64,000 nt of DNA, from NCBI RefSeq assembly GCF_002017865.1, contig NZ_MTJN01000002.1, positions 1,488,001 through 1,552,000 of the forward strand, written 5' to 3'. Positions 54,141 through 62,455 of this stretch are shown here, piece by piece. The first letter of the stretch is position 1, and every line of letters starts with the position of its first letter. The notes beneath the pieces are model-generated. The model was not told the origin of the DNA. It searched no databases and worked only from the letters and a program-made list of their open reading frames with translations. A program made the position numbers and the translations under genes. The DNA is from Rhodoferax fermentans. GTDB taxonomy: Bacteria; Pseudomonadota; Gammaproteobacteria; Burkholderiales; Burkholderiaceae_C.

Positions 54141-55010
54141 TCAGTTCGGGAGTTCAATTTCGCCATCAAAAACCACGGTGGCCGGGCCGGTCAGCAGCAC
54201 CGGCGCGCTGCCGCCCTGCCAAGCAATGGTGAGGGTGCCGCCGTGGGTGGCCACATCAACCGTGGCGTCGAGCAGGCCCAGGCGGATGCCCGCCACCACC
54301 GCCGCACAGGCACCGGTGCCACAGGCCAGGGTTTCACCGGCGCCGCGTTCATACACGCGCAGGCGGATGTGGCTGCGGTCTTGCACCTGCATAAACCCCA
54401 CATTGACACCACGCGGGAAAGCGCCTTGCTGCTGCACCAGCGGCCCCAGAGTCAACACCGGGGCCGTGTCCACATCGTCCATCAGCATCACCGCATGGGG
54501 GTTGCCCATGGACACAAGCGCTACTTTAACAATAGTATTCAGCCCTTGATTATCAAGGGCTAGAGGCCATTTTTGCCATGATCCAGAGGATTCGGCCTGC
54601 AAACCGGTGGCATCAAATGGCAGGTGGGCCAGCGCAAAGTCTGGCGCTTCCATGTCGACCGTCACGCGGCCATCGGGCTGGCGTTGCAACTGCAAAACGC
54701 GGTTCATGGTCTGCACCGTCACCTGGTCTTTGGCTGTGAGGCCCTGGCGGCGCACAAAAGCCATGAAACAGCGTGCGCCGTTGCCGCAGTGCTCGACCTG
54801 GCCACCGTCGGCGTTGTGGATGACGTAGGAGAAATCCATATCGGGACTGGTGGCCGGGCGCACCGTGAGGATCTGGTCGGCACCCACACCAAAGTGGCGG
54901 TCGGCCAGAAAGCGGTATTGCGCGGGGCTGAGGCCGTAGTGGGTGCGGGTTTCGTCCAGCACCACAAAGTCGTTGCCAGCACCTTGCATTTTGGTAAAGG
55001 GGATTCGCAT
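54141..55010 (-). CDS. dapF: Diaminopimelate epimerase
   Basis: Converts LL- to meso-diaminopimelate for lysine and peptidoglycan. The 289-residue protein shows [15 protein letters not shown], the two catalytic cysteines in EHCGNGARC and [10 protein letters not shown], and SMGNPHAV. The ATG at 55010 (MRIPFTK) is preferred over one three codons earlier. A near-perfect palindromic element encodes [21 protein letters not shown] between the two halves, and the frame is intact. Confidence 0.96.
   Translation of the reverse strand: MRIPFTKMQGAGNDFVVLDETRTHYGLSPAQYRFLADRHFGVGADQILTVRPATSPDMDFSYVIHNADGGQVEHCGNGARCFMAFVRRQGLTAKDQVTVQTMNRVLQLQRQPDGRVTVDMEAPDFALAHLPFDATGLQAESSGSWQKWPLALDNQGLNTIVKVALVSMGNPHAVMLMDDVDTAPVLTLGPLVQQQGAFPRGVNVGFMQVQDRSHIRLRVYERGAGETLACGTGACAAVVAGIRLGLLDATVDVATHGGTLTIAWQGGSAPVLLTGPATVVFDGEIELPN
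54518..54577. repeat. Palindromic element copy 10 (best preserved), inside dapF
   Basis: Core arms AGCCCTTGAT (54541-54550) and ATCAAGGGCT (54552-54561) are a perfect 10-bp inverted repeat with a one-base centre. Left flank GCTACTTTAACAATAGTATTC, right flank AGAGGCCATTTTTG. It defines the family consensus used here. Confidence 0.85.
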
Positions 55011-55214
55011 GGGTGGCATTATCTATGGGTGTCAAGTCAGGCGCCGCCTTCTGGGTCCGCACAGGCTCCACTTTTTATCCGGGGTGCAGACAGTGCAGAT
55101 GCCGGGGGCTCATGACGCTTCGCTTTTTGAAATCGCCCCCGACCTCCGCCCAGCCCGCACCCCTGCCGATGTGGTATCACACGCTTGTCACCTCTGTGTC
55201 GTCATAATTTCCCC

Positions 55215-56882
55215 ATGCCACGCCCCAGCCAACAACTTCACCCCCACCGCGAACCCGCCCCGGCGCGGCTGGCGGCTACCGTGCTATTGCTGCGTGACGG
55301 TACGGACGGGCTGGAGGTGCTGATGACCCGGCGCTCTGACACGGCGCGTTTTGCACCGGGCGCTTATGTGTTTCCGGGCGGCGGTGTGGATGCGGCCGAC
55401 GCCTTGCACCATCACCTGGCCACCAGACGCCCAGGGCAACACGATGAACCCCTCACCGAGGCCATTGCCGCGATCCGCGAGAGCCTGGAGGAACTCGGTG
55501 TGTTGCTGGCGCGCCACCCGGATGGGCGCTGGGCCAACCAGCAGGACATTGACACCCTGGACCGCCAGCGCGACTTCTTTGCCCAGGTTGAGGCACGCGG
55601 CCTGACGTTGGCGGCCGACCAGGTGTTTGTGCTGGCGCGCTGGACCACCGACCGCCAGCTGCCCCAGCGTTACGAGGTGCCGTTTCTGGTGTCGCGTATG
55701 CCCGACGGCCAGGTGCCGGTGGCCGATGAAGCGGAACAGTTTGAACCAGTCTGGCTGCGCCCGGCGGATGCGCTGGCGCGCCATGCGGCGGGCAATTTCT
55801 TCATGATCTTCCCGACGATCCGCACCTTGGAGCGGCTGCGGAACTTCCCCGACGTGGCGGCCGTGCTGTTGGCCTGCGCCGAGACCGAGGCGCCGCTGTG
55901 GATCAGCTGCCCCCGCACTGGGCAAATGGGGGGGCGCGAAGTCCGTTACATGGAGTTTGAGAGCGCCTTTGGTGAGCTGGCCCTGGTCTGCCCAGACGGC
56001 CAGGCGCAACACCCGCTCGATTGGCAGAGTGAACGGGTGGTGCCGTTGCTTAAAAATGTGCAGCGCCTGACCGCACCCAACCCCGGCGCGATGACCGGCC
56101 CGGGCACCAACAGCTACCTGGTGGGTGACCCCAACACCGGCTACATCGTGATCGACCCCGGCCCGGCCGACCCGCAGCACTTGGAGCAACTCTGGCGCGC
56201 AGCGGGCGGTGACATCCGGGGCATCGTCTGCACCCATTCCCACCCCGACCACGCCCCCGGCGCCCGGCCCCTGCAGGCTTTGTGCCAACCGAAACCGCCG
56301 GTTCTGGGCCTGCCCAGCGCACCCACGGCGCGTGCTGCCAGCCAGTTCAGTCCCGACAGGACGCTACAACATCATGAGCTGCTAGCCCTTCATCCAAAAG
56401 GGCTAGAAAGTGATTTAGCTTATAACGCTGGCCACACGCTGCAGGTGATCCACACGCCCGGCCACGCCGCCAACCACTTGTGCCTGGTGCTGCTGCAGGA
56501 CGGGCTGCTGTTCTCAGGCGACCACATCCTCAACGGCAGCACCACGGTGGTTGACCCGCCCGATGGCGACATGGACGACTACATGGCCTCGCTGGATCTG
56601 CTCAGCCACACCTGTACAGAACTGGGTGTGCACTACATCCTGCCCGCCCATGGTTATGTGATCGGCGGCCCAGAGGACGAAGCACAAACGGCCATCGCCC
56701 GCCTGAAAGCCCACCGCCAACAGCGCGAAGCCAAGGTGCTGGCGGCAATGCAAAGCATGCCCGATGGCAGCCCCGACGACTGGCTGGCGCTGGCCTATGC
56801 CGATGTACCCGAACGCATGTGGCCAGTGGCCAAACGCTCACTGATGGCGCACCTGGCGCGTATCACCGCCCACGTGCGCTGA
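55215..56882 (+). CDS. Nudix hydrolase-metallo-beta-lactamase fusion protein
   Basis: A 555-residue two-domain protein. The N-terminal Nudix-like domain (about 10-250) has APGAYVFPGGGVD and EAIAAIRESLEELGVLL. The C-terminal metallo-beta-lactamase domain (about 275-540) has GTNSYLVGD, the zinc motif THSHPDHAPG, HTPGHAANHLCL and FSGDHIL, resembling LACTB2-type hydrolases. The substrate is unknown; nucleotide-conjugate or thioester hydrolysis is plausible. ATG 55215. A palindromic element encodes ELLALHPKGLESDLAY inside the second domain. It is divergent from dapF; the 204-bp gap shows nothing clear. Confidence 0.88.
   Translation: MPRPSQQLHPHREPAPARLAATVLLLRDGTDGLEVLMTRRSDTARFAPGAYVFPGGGVDAADALHHHLATRRPGQHDEPLTEAIAAIRESLEELGVLLARHPDGRWANQQDIDTLDRQRDFFAQVEARGLTLAADQVFVLARWTTDRQLPQRYEVPFLVSRMPDGQVPVADEAEQFEPVWLRPADALARHAAGNFFMIFPTIRTLERLRNFPDVAAVLLACAETEAPLWISCPRTGQMGGREVRYMEFESAFGELALVCPDGQAQHPLDWQSERVVPLLKNVQRLTAPNPGAMTGPGTNSYLVGDPNTGYIVIDPGPADPQHLEQLWRAAGGDIRGIVCTHSHPDHAPGARPLQALCQPKPPVLGLPSAPTARAASQFSPDRTLQHHELLALHPKGLESDLAYNAGHTLQVIHTPGHAANHLCLVLLQDGLLFSGDHILNGSTTVVDPPDGDMDDYMASLDLLSHTCTELGVHYILPAHGYVIGGPEDEAQTAIARLKAHRQQREAKVLAAMQSMPDGSPDDWLALAYADVPERMWPVAKRSLMAHLARITAHVR
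56361..56421. repeat. Palindromic element copy 11, inside Nudix-MBL gene
   Basis: Perfect 9-bp arms CTAGCCCTT (56382-56390) and AAGGGCTAG (56398-56406), left flank GCTACAACATCATGAGCTG, right flank AAAGTGATTTAGCTT. It reads ELLALHPKGLESDL, the same phase as the aroE and murG copies. Confidence 0.8.
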
Positions 56883-56929
56883 AAAACGCCCGCCAGCCAC
56901 AAGGGCACGCGGGTTAACATGCCCGGCAT

Positions 56930-57955
56930 ATGACCTTGCCCCGACCGCCACGCACCGCCGCGCCCAAGCGCCCCACGCTCAAAGTTCCCGCGCGCGCGCC
57001 AGCGCCTGCCCCACTTGCCCACAGCGCCTCCCAAAACGTCGTGGCACGCGCCCCTGCTCCTGTGCCCAAACCGGCTCCTGCCAAAGCGCCCCGCCCCGCT
57101 TCCGCCAAAACCCCGAGCCAAGCACGCGCGCGCCAAACCTCGCCCGCTGGCGGCGCCATCAAGCCACGCCTGCACAAAAACACACCACCACCCGCCCCAG
57201 AGATGGCCGGTGTGCGCCTGTCCAAACTGGTGGCAGCGCAAGTCAACTGCTCACGCCGCGAGGCCGAACAGATCATTGAGGGCGGCTGGGTGCAGGTCAA
57301 TGGCAAGGTGGTGGAGGAACCGATGGCGCGGGTGCTGGACCAAAGCGTGGTGGTTGACCCGCAGGCCAACCCGATGGCTTTGAGCGAGGTCACGCTGCTG
57401 TTGCACAAACCGCCCGGTTTTGAGGCCATGGCGCCCTTGGGTGCCGCCAACAAACGGCTCAAGCCCGCACACACCCTCTTACAAGCAGCCACGCACTGGG
57501 AGCAGGACGAATCGAACGAACGCGTGCTCAAACGCCATCTGGCCAAACTCACCGCGGGTGTGCCGCTGGAGCTGGCAGCCAGCGGGCTGATCGTCTTCAC
57601 CCAGGACTGGCGCGTGCTGCGCAAGCTGACCGAAGACGCGGCGCAGATCGAACATGAGTTGGCGGTGGAGGTGCAAGGCGAGGTATCGCCCGAGCAGTTG
57701 CAGCGCATGAACGTGCCGTCCACCCATGCGGGCAGCACGCTGCCGCCAGTCAAAGTCAGTGTCAACAGCACCGGTGAAACCTCAACCCGGCTGCGTTTTG
57801 CCGTCAAGGGTGCGCACCCCGGGCTGGCGGCTTACCTGTGTGAACGTGCCGGGCTGCAGATCCTGAGTGTCAAGCGCCTGCGTATTGGCCGCGTTACGCT
57901 GGCCCATCTGCCCGAAGGGCAATGGCGCTACCTGCTACCGCACGAGCGGTTTTAA
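56930..57955 (+). CDS. S4-domain RNA pseudouridine synthase homologue, probably inactive
   Basis: A 341-residue protein with a Pro/Ala/Lys-rich N-terminal tail (1-90), an S4 RNA-binding domain (VRLSKLVAAQVNCSRREAEQIIEGGWVQVNGK) and an RsuA/RluF-like fold. At the catalytic GRLDxxTSGL position it reads VPLELAASGL (211-220), with the essential aspartate replaced by glutamate (E214). It may therefore bind RNA without isomerising uridine. The C-terminus KRLRIGRVTLAHLPEGQWRYL is preserved. ATG 56930. Confidence 0.85.
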   Translation: MTLPRPPRTAAPKRPTLKVPARAPAPAPLAHSASQNVVARAPAPVPKPAPAKAPRPASAKTPSQARARQTSPAGGAIKPRLHKNTPPPAPEMAGVRLSKLVAAQVNCSRREAEQIIEGGWVQVNGKVVEEPMARVLDQSVVVDPQANPMALSEVTLLLHKPPGFEAMAPLGAANKRLKPAHTLLQAATHWEQDESNERVLKRHLAKLTAGVPLELAASGLIVFTQDWRVLRKLTEDAAQIEHELAVEVQGEVSPEQLQRMNVPSTHAGSTLPPVKVSVNSTGETSTRLRFAVKGAHPGLAAYLCERAGLQILSVKRLRIGRVTLAHLPEGQWRYLLPHERF

Positions 57956-57959
57956 ACCC

Positions 57960-58508
57960 TCAGGCCAGCAGCGCCCGGCCTTCGACCTCGTCGCTCAGCG
58001 GCGGATAACGGGTTGGCTCGGGCAGGTTGTAATGCCACCACTCGTGCGGGTGGTGCGCCCAGCCCCCAGCGGTCATCACATCGAGCAACAGGCGCCGGTT
58101 GTGCTGCGCCTGCTCAGAAATGTCGGTGCGGCCATGGCGTGACTGCTCGGTCATCTCGTCAAACTCGGTGCCCATGTCCAGCGGTGTGCCGTCCGCCTGG
58201 CACAGCGTCAAATCCACCGCCACACCGCGCGTGTGCATCGAGCCGATGCGCGGGTCGGCCACAAACATCGGGTTGGGCAACACCGCCCACAGCCGCCACT
58301 GCGCGGCCGAGGGCCGGTACGCGTCCAACACACACAAGCGCAGGCCCTGCGCCTGCGCCAAGTCGGCGGCGGCCACCAAGGCGGCCAAGGCGTCTTGGTG
58401 CAAAAAGGCGACGGCGTGCTGGTAAATCGGGATGCCAGTGAGGTTGTTGGCCGTGGCGTAACGCAGATCGATGTCGATGGCGGGGTGGGAGATTTCTTGC
58501 AAAGGCAT
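57960..58508 (-). CDS. D-alanyl-D-alanine dipeptidase (VanX/DdpX family)
   Basis: A 182-residue zinc dipeptidase. Zinc and catalytic motifs are SMHTRGVAVDLTL (H, D) and EWWHYNL (E, H). VLDAYRPSAAQWRLW matches the substrate-binding arginine segment. It hydrolyses free D-Ala-D-Ala; outside vancomycin-resistance clusters it recycles cell-wall dipeptide. It converges on the pseudouridine synthase homologue with a 4-bp gap. No vanH or vanA is present. Confidence 0.9.
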   Translation of the reverse strand: MPLQEISHPAIDIDLRYATANNLTGIPIYQHAVAFLHQDALAALVAAADLAQAQGLRLCVLDAYRPSAAQWRLWAVLPNPMFVADPRIGSMHTRGVAVDLTLCQADGTPLDMGTEFDEMTEQSRHGRTDISEQAQHNRRLLLDVMTAGGWAHHPHEWWHYNLPEPTRYPPLSDEVEGRALLA

Positions 58509-58542
58509 GGGTGTGCATTATCCCGGCAGCATTTGCGGGGAC

Positions 58543-59439
58543 TTACAGATTGAAAAGTTGCCCCCGGGCGGCGTCGGTGATCGCCTGCACACAAGGGTGG
58601 CTGATGCGCCGCTCCACCGACACCGCATAAAACTCCTCCACCAGCTCATCGGTGCGGCCAATCACCGACACCCCGAACTGGGCGCAGGTCTCCTCTTCCA
58701 GCACACGCGGCGCCATGAACACACCTTGGCCTTCCCGACCAAAGGCTTTCATGAGCGCGGCGTCGTCAATCTCACCCACCACCACAGGCGCCACCTGGTG
58801 CCGGGCAAACCAGCCCTCCAGCTGGCGGCGCACGGAGGACGACGCGCCGGGCACCAGCATCGGCGCACCGTCCAGGCACGCCGGAAACGGGCCATTCACC
58901 CGTGGTTTCAGTCCCGGCGCGCAAAAGAAACTCATCACACTGCGGCCCAGCGCGTGGTTGAAGGCCTTGACACTGACGCGCCGTGGCATCGGCTCGTCGG
59001 CAATCACCAGGTCCAGCCGGTGCAGCGCCAGTGCGGCCAGCAAATCGTCAAAAGTGCCCTCACTGGCCAGCAGCTTGACCGGTTGCGCCATCGACAAGGC
59101 CGGCTCCAGCAGGCGGTAGGCCAGCGACTTGGACACCGAATCCGCCACCCCGACTCGGAAGTCCAGCCGCTTTTGTGCACCACGTGTCTGACGCAGCGCG
59201 GTCTCCAGGTCTTGCCCCAGGCTGAAGATCTGGTCGGCATACCCCAGCGCCAAGCGGCCGTGCTCGGTCAGCTCCAGCTGGCGGCCACTTTTGCGAAACA
59301 GCTTGCGCCCTAACCGGTCTTCGAGTAACTTGATCTGCCCCGACAGGGTTTGCGGCGTGATGTGCAACTGCTCCCCCGCGCGCATGATGCCGCCGGCCCG
59401 GGCCGTGACCCAAAAATAATAGAGGTGCTTGAAATTCAT
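58543..59439 (-). CDS. nhaR: LysR-family regulator, NhaR type
   Basis: A 298-residue regulator. The N-terminus FKHLYYFWVTARAGGIMRAGEQLHITPQTLSGQIKLLEDRLG matches NhaR, which controls the sodium-proton antiporter NhaA and, in E. coli, pgaABCD. The effector domain contains FRVGVADSVSKSLAYRLLEPAL. No nhaA is adjacent here, so the target is unknown. It is divergent from the Rrf2 gene with a 138-bp gap. Confidence 0.87.
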   Translation of the reverse strand: MNFKHLYYFWVTARAGGIMRAGEQLHITPQTLSGQIKLLEDRLGRKLFRKSGRQLELTEHGRLALGYADQIFSLGQDLETALRQTRGAQKRLDFRVGVADSVSKSLAYRLLEPALSMAQPVKLLASEGTFDDLLAALALHRLDLVIADEPMPRRVSVKAFNHALGRSVMSFFCAPGLKPRVNGPFPACLDGAPMLVPGASSSVRRQLEGWFARHQVAPVVVGEIDDAALMKAFGREGQGVFMAPRVLEEETCAQFGVSVIGRTDELVEEFYAVSVERRISHPCVQAITDAARGQLFNL

Positions 59440-59495
59440 CTGACCAGCCTCATGTGTCTGCTTGATTGTTCGTTTTAATCGAAGTTTAAATGCCT

Positions 59496-59534
59496 TAAAT
59501 TCGAATTTACGCGAAGTGAGTTGAACTTTATAGT
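59496..59534 (+). promoter_or_regulatory. Promoter and palindrome upstream of the Rrf2 gene
   Basis: The palindrome TAAATTCGAATTTA (59496-59509) overlaps a -35-like TTTACG (59506-59511); a -10 TATAGT follows at 59529-59534 with a 17-bp spacer. An operator over the -35 suggests repression, probably autoregulation. AGGAG precedes the ATG. Confidence 0.6.
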
Positions 59535-59577
59535 TCCATCCGTGTCATCTTCACAGACACTGACAGGAGTAATACAT

Positions 59578-60102
59578 ATGCGCTTAAGTACCAAAGGTCG
59601 TTTTGCCGTCACCGCCATGATTGATGTCGCCTTGCGCGAGAAACAAGGGCCGGTGCCGTTGTCTGACATTTCCGTGCGGCAGCAAATTTCACTGTCGTAC
59701 CTGGAACAAATGTTCAGCAAACTGCGCCAGCAGGGTCTGGTGCGCAGCACACGTGGGCCGGGCGGTGGTTACACCCTGGGTCACCGCACCGATGCGATCA
59801 CGGTGGCCGACATCATCTGCGCGGTGGAAGACGCCGTGCCAGAAGTCAAGCCAGCCGAGGCGGCTGACACCAAAGACATGGCTCAGGACCTGTGGGACTC
59901 GATGAATGCCAAGGTGTTCGAGTTCATGCAGTCGGTCAGCTTGCGCAGTCTGGTGCTGGAACAACTGGCCAAGGGTGTCAAGATCGAACAAAAACCTGCT
60001 GCTAACCGCGGTGTGTTCAAAAAGCCGGTGCATGCGCCGCTGCGCACCAGCGCACCGAACTCGGTGTTTGCCCTCGGCCAAAGCCTGCTGGCACGCGGCT
60101 GA
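59578..60102 (+). CDS. Rrf2-family regulator lacking the Fe-S cysteines
   Basis: A 174-residue regulator. The winged helix is IscR-like (MRLSTKGRFAVTAMIDVALRE, ISVRQQISLSYLEQMFSKLRQQGLVRSTRGPGGGY). IscR then has three cysteines that hold a [2Fe-2S] cluster; here the stretch is VPEVKPAEAADTKDMAQDLWDSM with none, and the only nearby cysteine is IIC. So it is not a classic IscR. Cluster-free Rrf2 proteins include the cysteine regulator CymR. A cysK gene lies 550 bp downstream past rnpB. No isc genes are visible. Confidence 0.9.
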   Translation: MRLSTKGRFAVTAMIDVALREKQGPVPLSDISVRQQISLSYLEQMFSKLRQQGLVRSTRGPGGGYTLGHRTDAITVADIICAVEDAVPEVKPAEAADTKDMAQDLWDSMNAKVFEFMQSVSLRSLVLEQLAKGVKIEQKPAANRGVFKKPVHAPLRTSAPNSVFALGQSLLARG

Positions 60103-60147
60103 TTGGCCTCTGGCCCAGGTAGCACCTGGGCTGAGCGCTATGAAAAA
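60103..60147. repeat. Palindromic element copy 12 / hairpin after the Rrf2 gene
   Basis: Left flank TTGGCCTCTG, core GCCCAGGT (60113-60120) and ACCTGGGC (60124-60131), right flank GAGCGCTATGAAAAA. The flanks match the palindromic family while the core arms have changed together, keeping the pairing. It lies between two convergent transcripts and may serve as terminator. Confidence 0.55.
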
Positions 60148-60149
60148 GT

Positions 60150-60491
60150 GTGAAGCCCGCCGATAAGCCGGATTCTGTGCACCCGGGTTGCCCCGGGTGT
60201 GACTGCCATTAATCTGGGCTGTTGGTCACCCAACAGCTCGGTGCTACCTACCCGCCAACTCCGGGGGCCCCGTCAACGTTGGCCTACTTGGTATTGCTGC
60301 GCGTAGAGATTGCCCGTTTCACCCGAACTTAATCGGCTCGTCTCTGTTGCTCTGATCCTCACCTTATACCCCTGGCTTGCGCCAAAGGCTTTCAGTGGAC
60401 AGCCGTTAGCTGCTACGCTGCCCTATGCAGTCCGGACGTTCCTCCAGTGCTCTGTTTCCAGAATTGCACCAGCGGCAGTCTGGCGGGCTTC
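60150..60491 (-). ncRNA. rnpB: RNase P RNA (class A)
   Basis: Catalytic RNA of RNase P, which trims the 5' ends of tRNA precursors. Read on the minus strand it begins GAAGCCCGCCAGACTGCCGC and shows the universally conserved core GAGGAACGTCCGGAC, then GCAGCGTAGC; it ends AGAATCCGGCTTATCGGCGGGCTTCAC, where the terminal segment pairs with the 5' end (GAAGCCCGCC with GGCGGGCTTC). The length is about 342 nt. A -10-like GATAAT lies just upstream (complement of 60501-60506), and a T-run follows the 3' end. Confidence 0.96.
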
Positions 60492-60651
60492 ACACGGGGG
60501 ATTATCGCGGCAATCGGCGCGGCCTTTCCCAGTGGTTCATCAGATAGACCGCACCCCACGTGCTGGCATAAGCTTATATGCATTCGGACAGAACAACTGG
60601 TTCAAAATAGCTTCACTCACGCACACGGCGTGACCCATTCGAGGAGCCCTG

Positions 60652-61569
60652 ATGAAAGTCGACAACGTCCTGCAGACCATTGGCAACACGCCACACATCC
60701 GTATCAACCGCCTGTTTGGCAACACACACAAGGTGTACGTCAAATCCGAGCGCGGCAACCCCGGCGGCTCGATCAAGGACCGCATTGCGCTGGCAATGGT
60801 CGAGGCTGCCGAAAAATCAGGGGAACTCAAACCCGGCGCCACCATCATTGAGCCCACCTCGGGCAACACCGGTGTCGGGCTGGCGCTGGTGGCTGCGGTT
60901 AAAGGCTACAAGCTGATCCTAGTGATGCCCGACAGCATGAGTATTGAGCGCCGCCGCCTGATGCTGGCCTATGGCGCCAGTTTCGATTTGACACCGCGTG
61001 AAAAAGGCATGAAGGGTGCGATTGCCCGCGCCCAGGAACTCGCCGCCAGCACCCCCGGTGCCTGGATCCCGCAACAGTTTGACAACCCCGCCAACCCGGC
61101 GGTACACGCCCGCACCACGGCCCAGGAAATCCTGGCCGACTTCCCCGAGGGTGTGGATGTGCTCATCACCGGTGTCGGCACCGGCGGCCACCTCAGTGGT
61201 GTGGCCGAGGTGCTCAAGGCCAAGTGGCCGCAGCTCAAGGTCTACGCGGTGGAGCCTTCGGCCTCGCCGGTGATCTCGGGCGGCGCACCTTCACCGCACC
61301 CGATCCAGGGCATTGGCGCCGGCTTTGTGCCCAAAAACCTCAACACCAGCCTGCTCGACGGTGTGATCCAGGTCGACGCCGAACCCGCGCGTGAATACGC
61401 CCGGCGCAGCGCGGCTGAAGAAGGCTTGCTGGTCGGCATCTCCAGCGGCGCCACGCTGGCCGCGATTGCACAGAAGCTGCCCGAGATCGCCCCCGGCGCC
61501 ACCGTGCTGGGCTTCAACTACGACACCGGTGAGCGTTATCTGTCGGTGGAAGGTTTCCTGCCGACATAA
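60652..61569 (+). CDS. cysK: Cysteine synthase (O-acetylserine sulfhydrylase)
   Basis: PLP enzyme that forms cysteine from O-acetylserine and sulfide. The 305-residue protein has [11 protein letters not shown], the PLP lysine in [12 protein letters not shown], the substrate loop [12 protein letters not shown], the glycine-rich [10 protein letters not shown] and [10 protein letters not shown]. Its length and motifs fit CysK better than CysM, though CysM cannot be excluded. Its 3' end overlaps the convergent alkD-like gene by 56 bp. Confidence 0.93.
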   Translation: MKVDNVLQTIGNTPHIRINRLFGNTHKVYVKSERGNPGGSIKDRIALAMVEAAEKSGELKPGATIIEPTSGNTGVGLALVAAVKGYKLILVMPDSMSIERRRLMLAYGASFDLTPREKGMKGAIARAQELAASTPGAWIPQQFDNPANPAVHARTTAQEILADFPEGVDVLITGVGTGGHLSGVAEVLKAKWPQLKVYAVEPSASPVISGGAPSPHPIQGIGAGFVPKNLNTSLLDGVIQVDAEPAREYARRSAAEEGLLVGISSGATLAAIAQKLPEIAPGATVLGFNYDTGERYLSVEGFLPT

Positions 61570-62323
61570 ACGTTCCCGCCAGTAGGGCTGCCCGCTTGTC
61601 GGGCGAAAAACGCTCTATGGCGTAGCGCAACATGGTGCGCGGCATGGCCCGCTGGTGCTGGCTCAGAAAGTCTTCCAAGACCGCTGCGTCACGCTTGCCA
61701 ACTTCGCGCAGCATCCAGCCGCAGGCCTTGTGCATCAAGTCCTGCGGGTCAGCCAGCAGCAACTCGGTCAGACGCAAGGTGTCGGCAAAGTCCTTGGCCC
61801 GGATGAAGGTCAACGTGGCCAGCACCGCGATCCGGCGCTCCCAGAGCATGGGCGAGCGCACCCATTCATACAACACCGACCGATCGCGCGTCAGCAAGTG
61901 CCTGCCCACGATCTTGGGCGCCGAGTTGTCCACCAGATTCCAGTTGTTGATCCGCTGGCGATGGGACACGTAAAACTGGTACACCTTGTCCTGGGTGGCT
62001 TGGTCCGCTTTGGGGTACTGCCCCACCAGAATCAGCAAGGCCAACAGCCGCTCTTCGTTATAGGGTGAGGCCAGCAAGACGTCGCAGTCAGCCAGTGGCA
62101 GCAGACGAAACTGCTTGGCAAGCTCGCGCACGGCGGGGACCACAACACCCAGAAAGTGATCACCTTCGCCGTACTGGCCTGGTCCGGTTTTGAAAAATCC
62201 GGCCAAGAACTTCGCTTTCTCAGGGTCGGCCCATGCCCGCAAGGCCGCTTGGGCACGCAGGCAGTCTGCACTCCCGACACATTCAGCACCGAGCGACAGG
62301 TTGGAAGCGGCCGTCTTGTTCAT
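61514..62323 (-). CDS. DNA alkylation repair protein (AlkD family)
   Basis: A 269-residue helical HEAT-like repeat protein. [20 protein letters not shown] contains the family's W-x-L-V-D motif with the likely catalytic aspartate, and [18 protein letters not shown] and [17 protein letters not shown] are typical. AlkD removes bulky or cationic alkyl-purines without base flipping. The last 17 codons run antisense into cysK. Confidence 0.88.
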   Translation of the reverse strand: MNKTAASNLSLGAECVGSADCLRAQAALRAWADPEKAKFLAGFFKTGPGQYGEGDHFLGVVVPAVRELAKQFRLLPLADCDVLLASPYNEERLLALLILVGQYPKADQATQDKVYQFYVSHRQRINNWNLVDNSAPKIVGRHLLTRDRSVLYEWVRSPMLWERRIAVLATLTFIRAKDFADTLRLTELLLADPQDLMHKACGWMLREVGKRDAAVLEDFLSQHQRAMPRTMLRYAIERFSPDKRAALLAGTFMSAGNLPPTDNAHRCRS

Positions 62324-62455
62324 TTTTTCGTCGCAGAGTTTGCAGAAATTCTAGACCGCAGGCTTGCGCGCTGAGCACCCGCCAGGCCCAATCTGACGGC
62401 GCAGCGTACCGCGCCATTTATCATCACCCCCCTGCTTGATGAACACGAGCCCGCC

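Noticed and set aside
60310..60650. Open frames of 60-130 codons in the rnpB region
   Set aside because: They run across the conserved RNase P RNA core and its promoter and are not protein-like.
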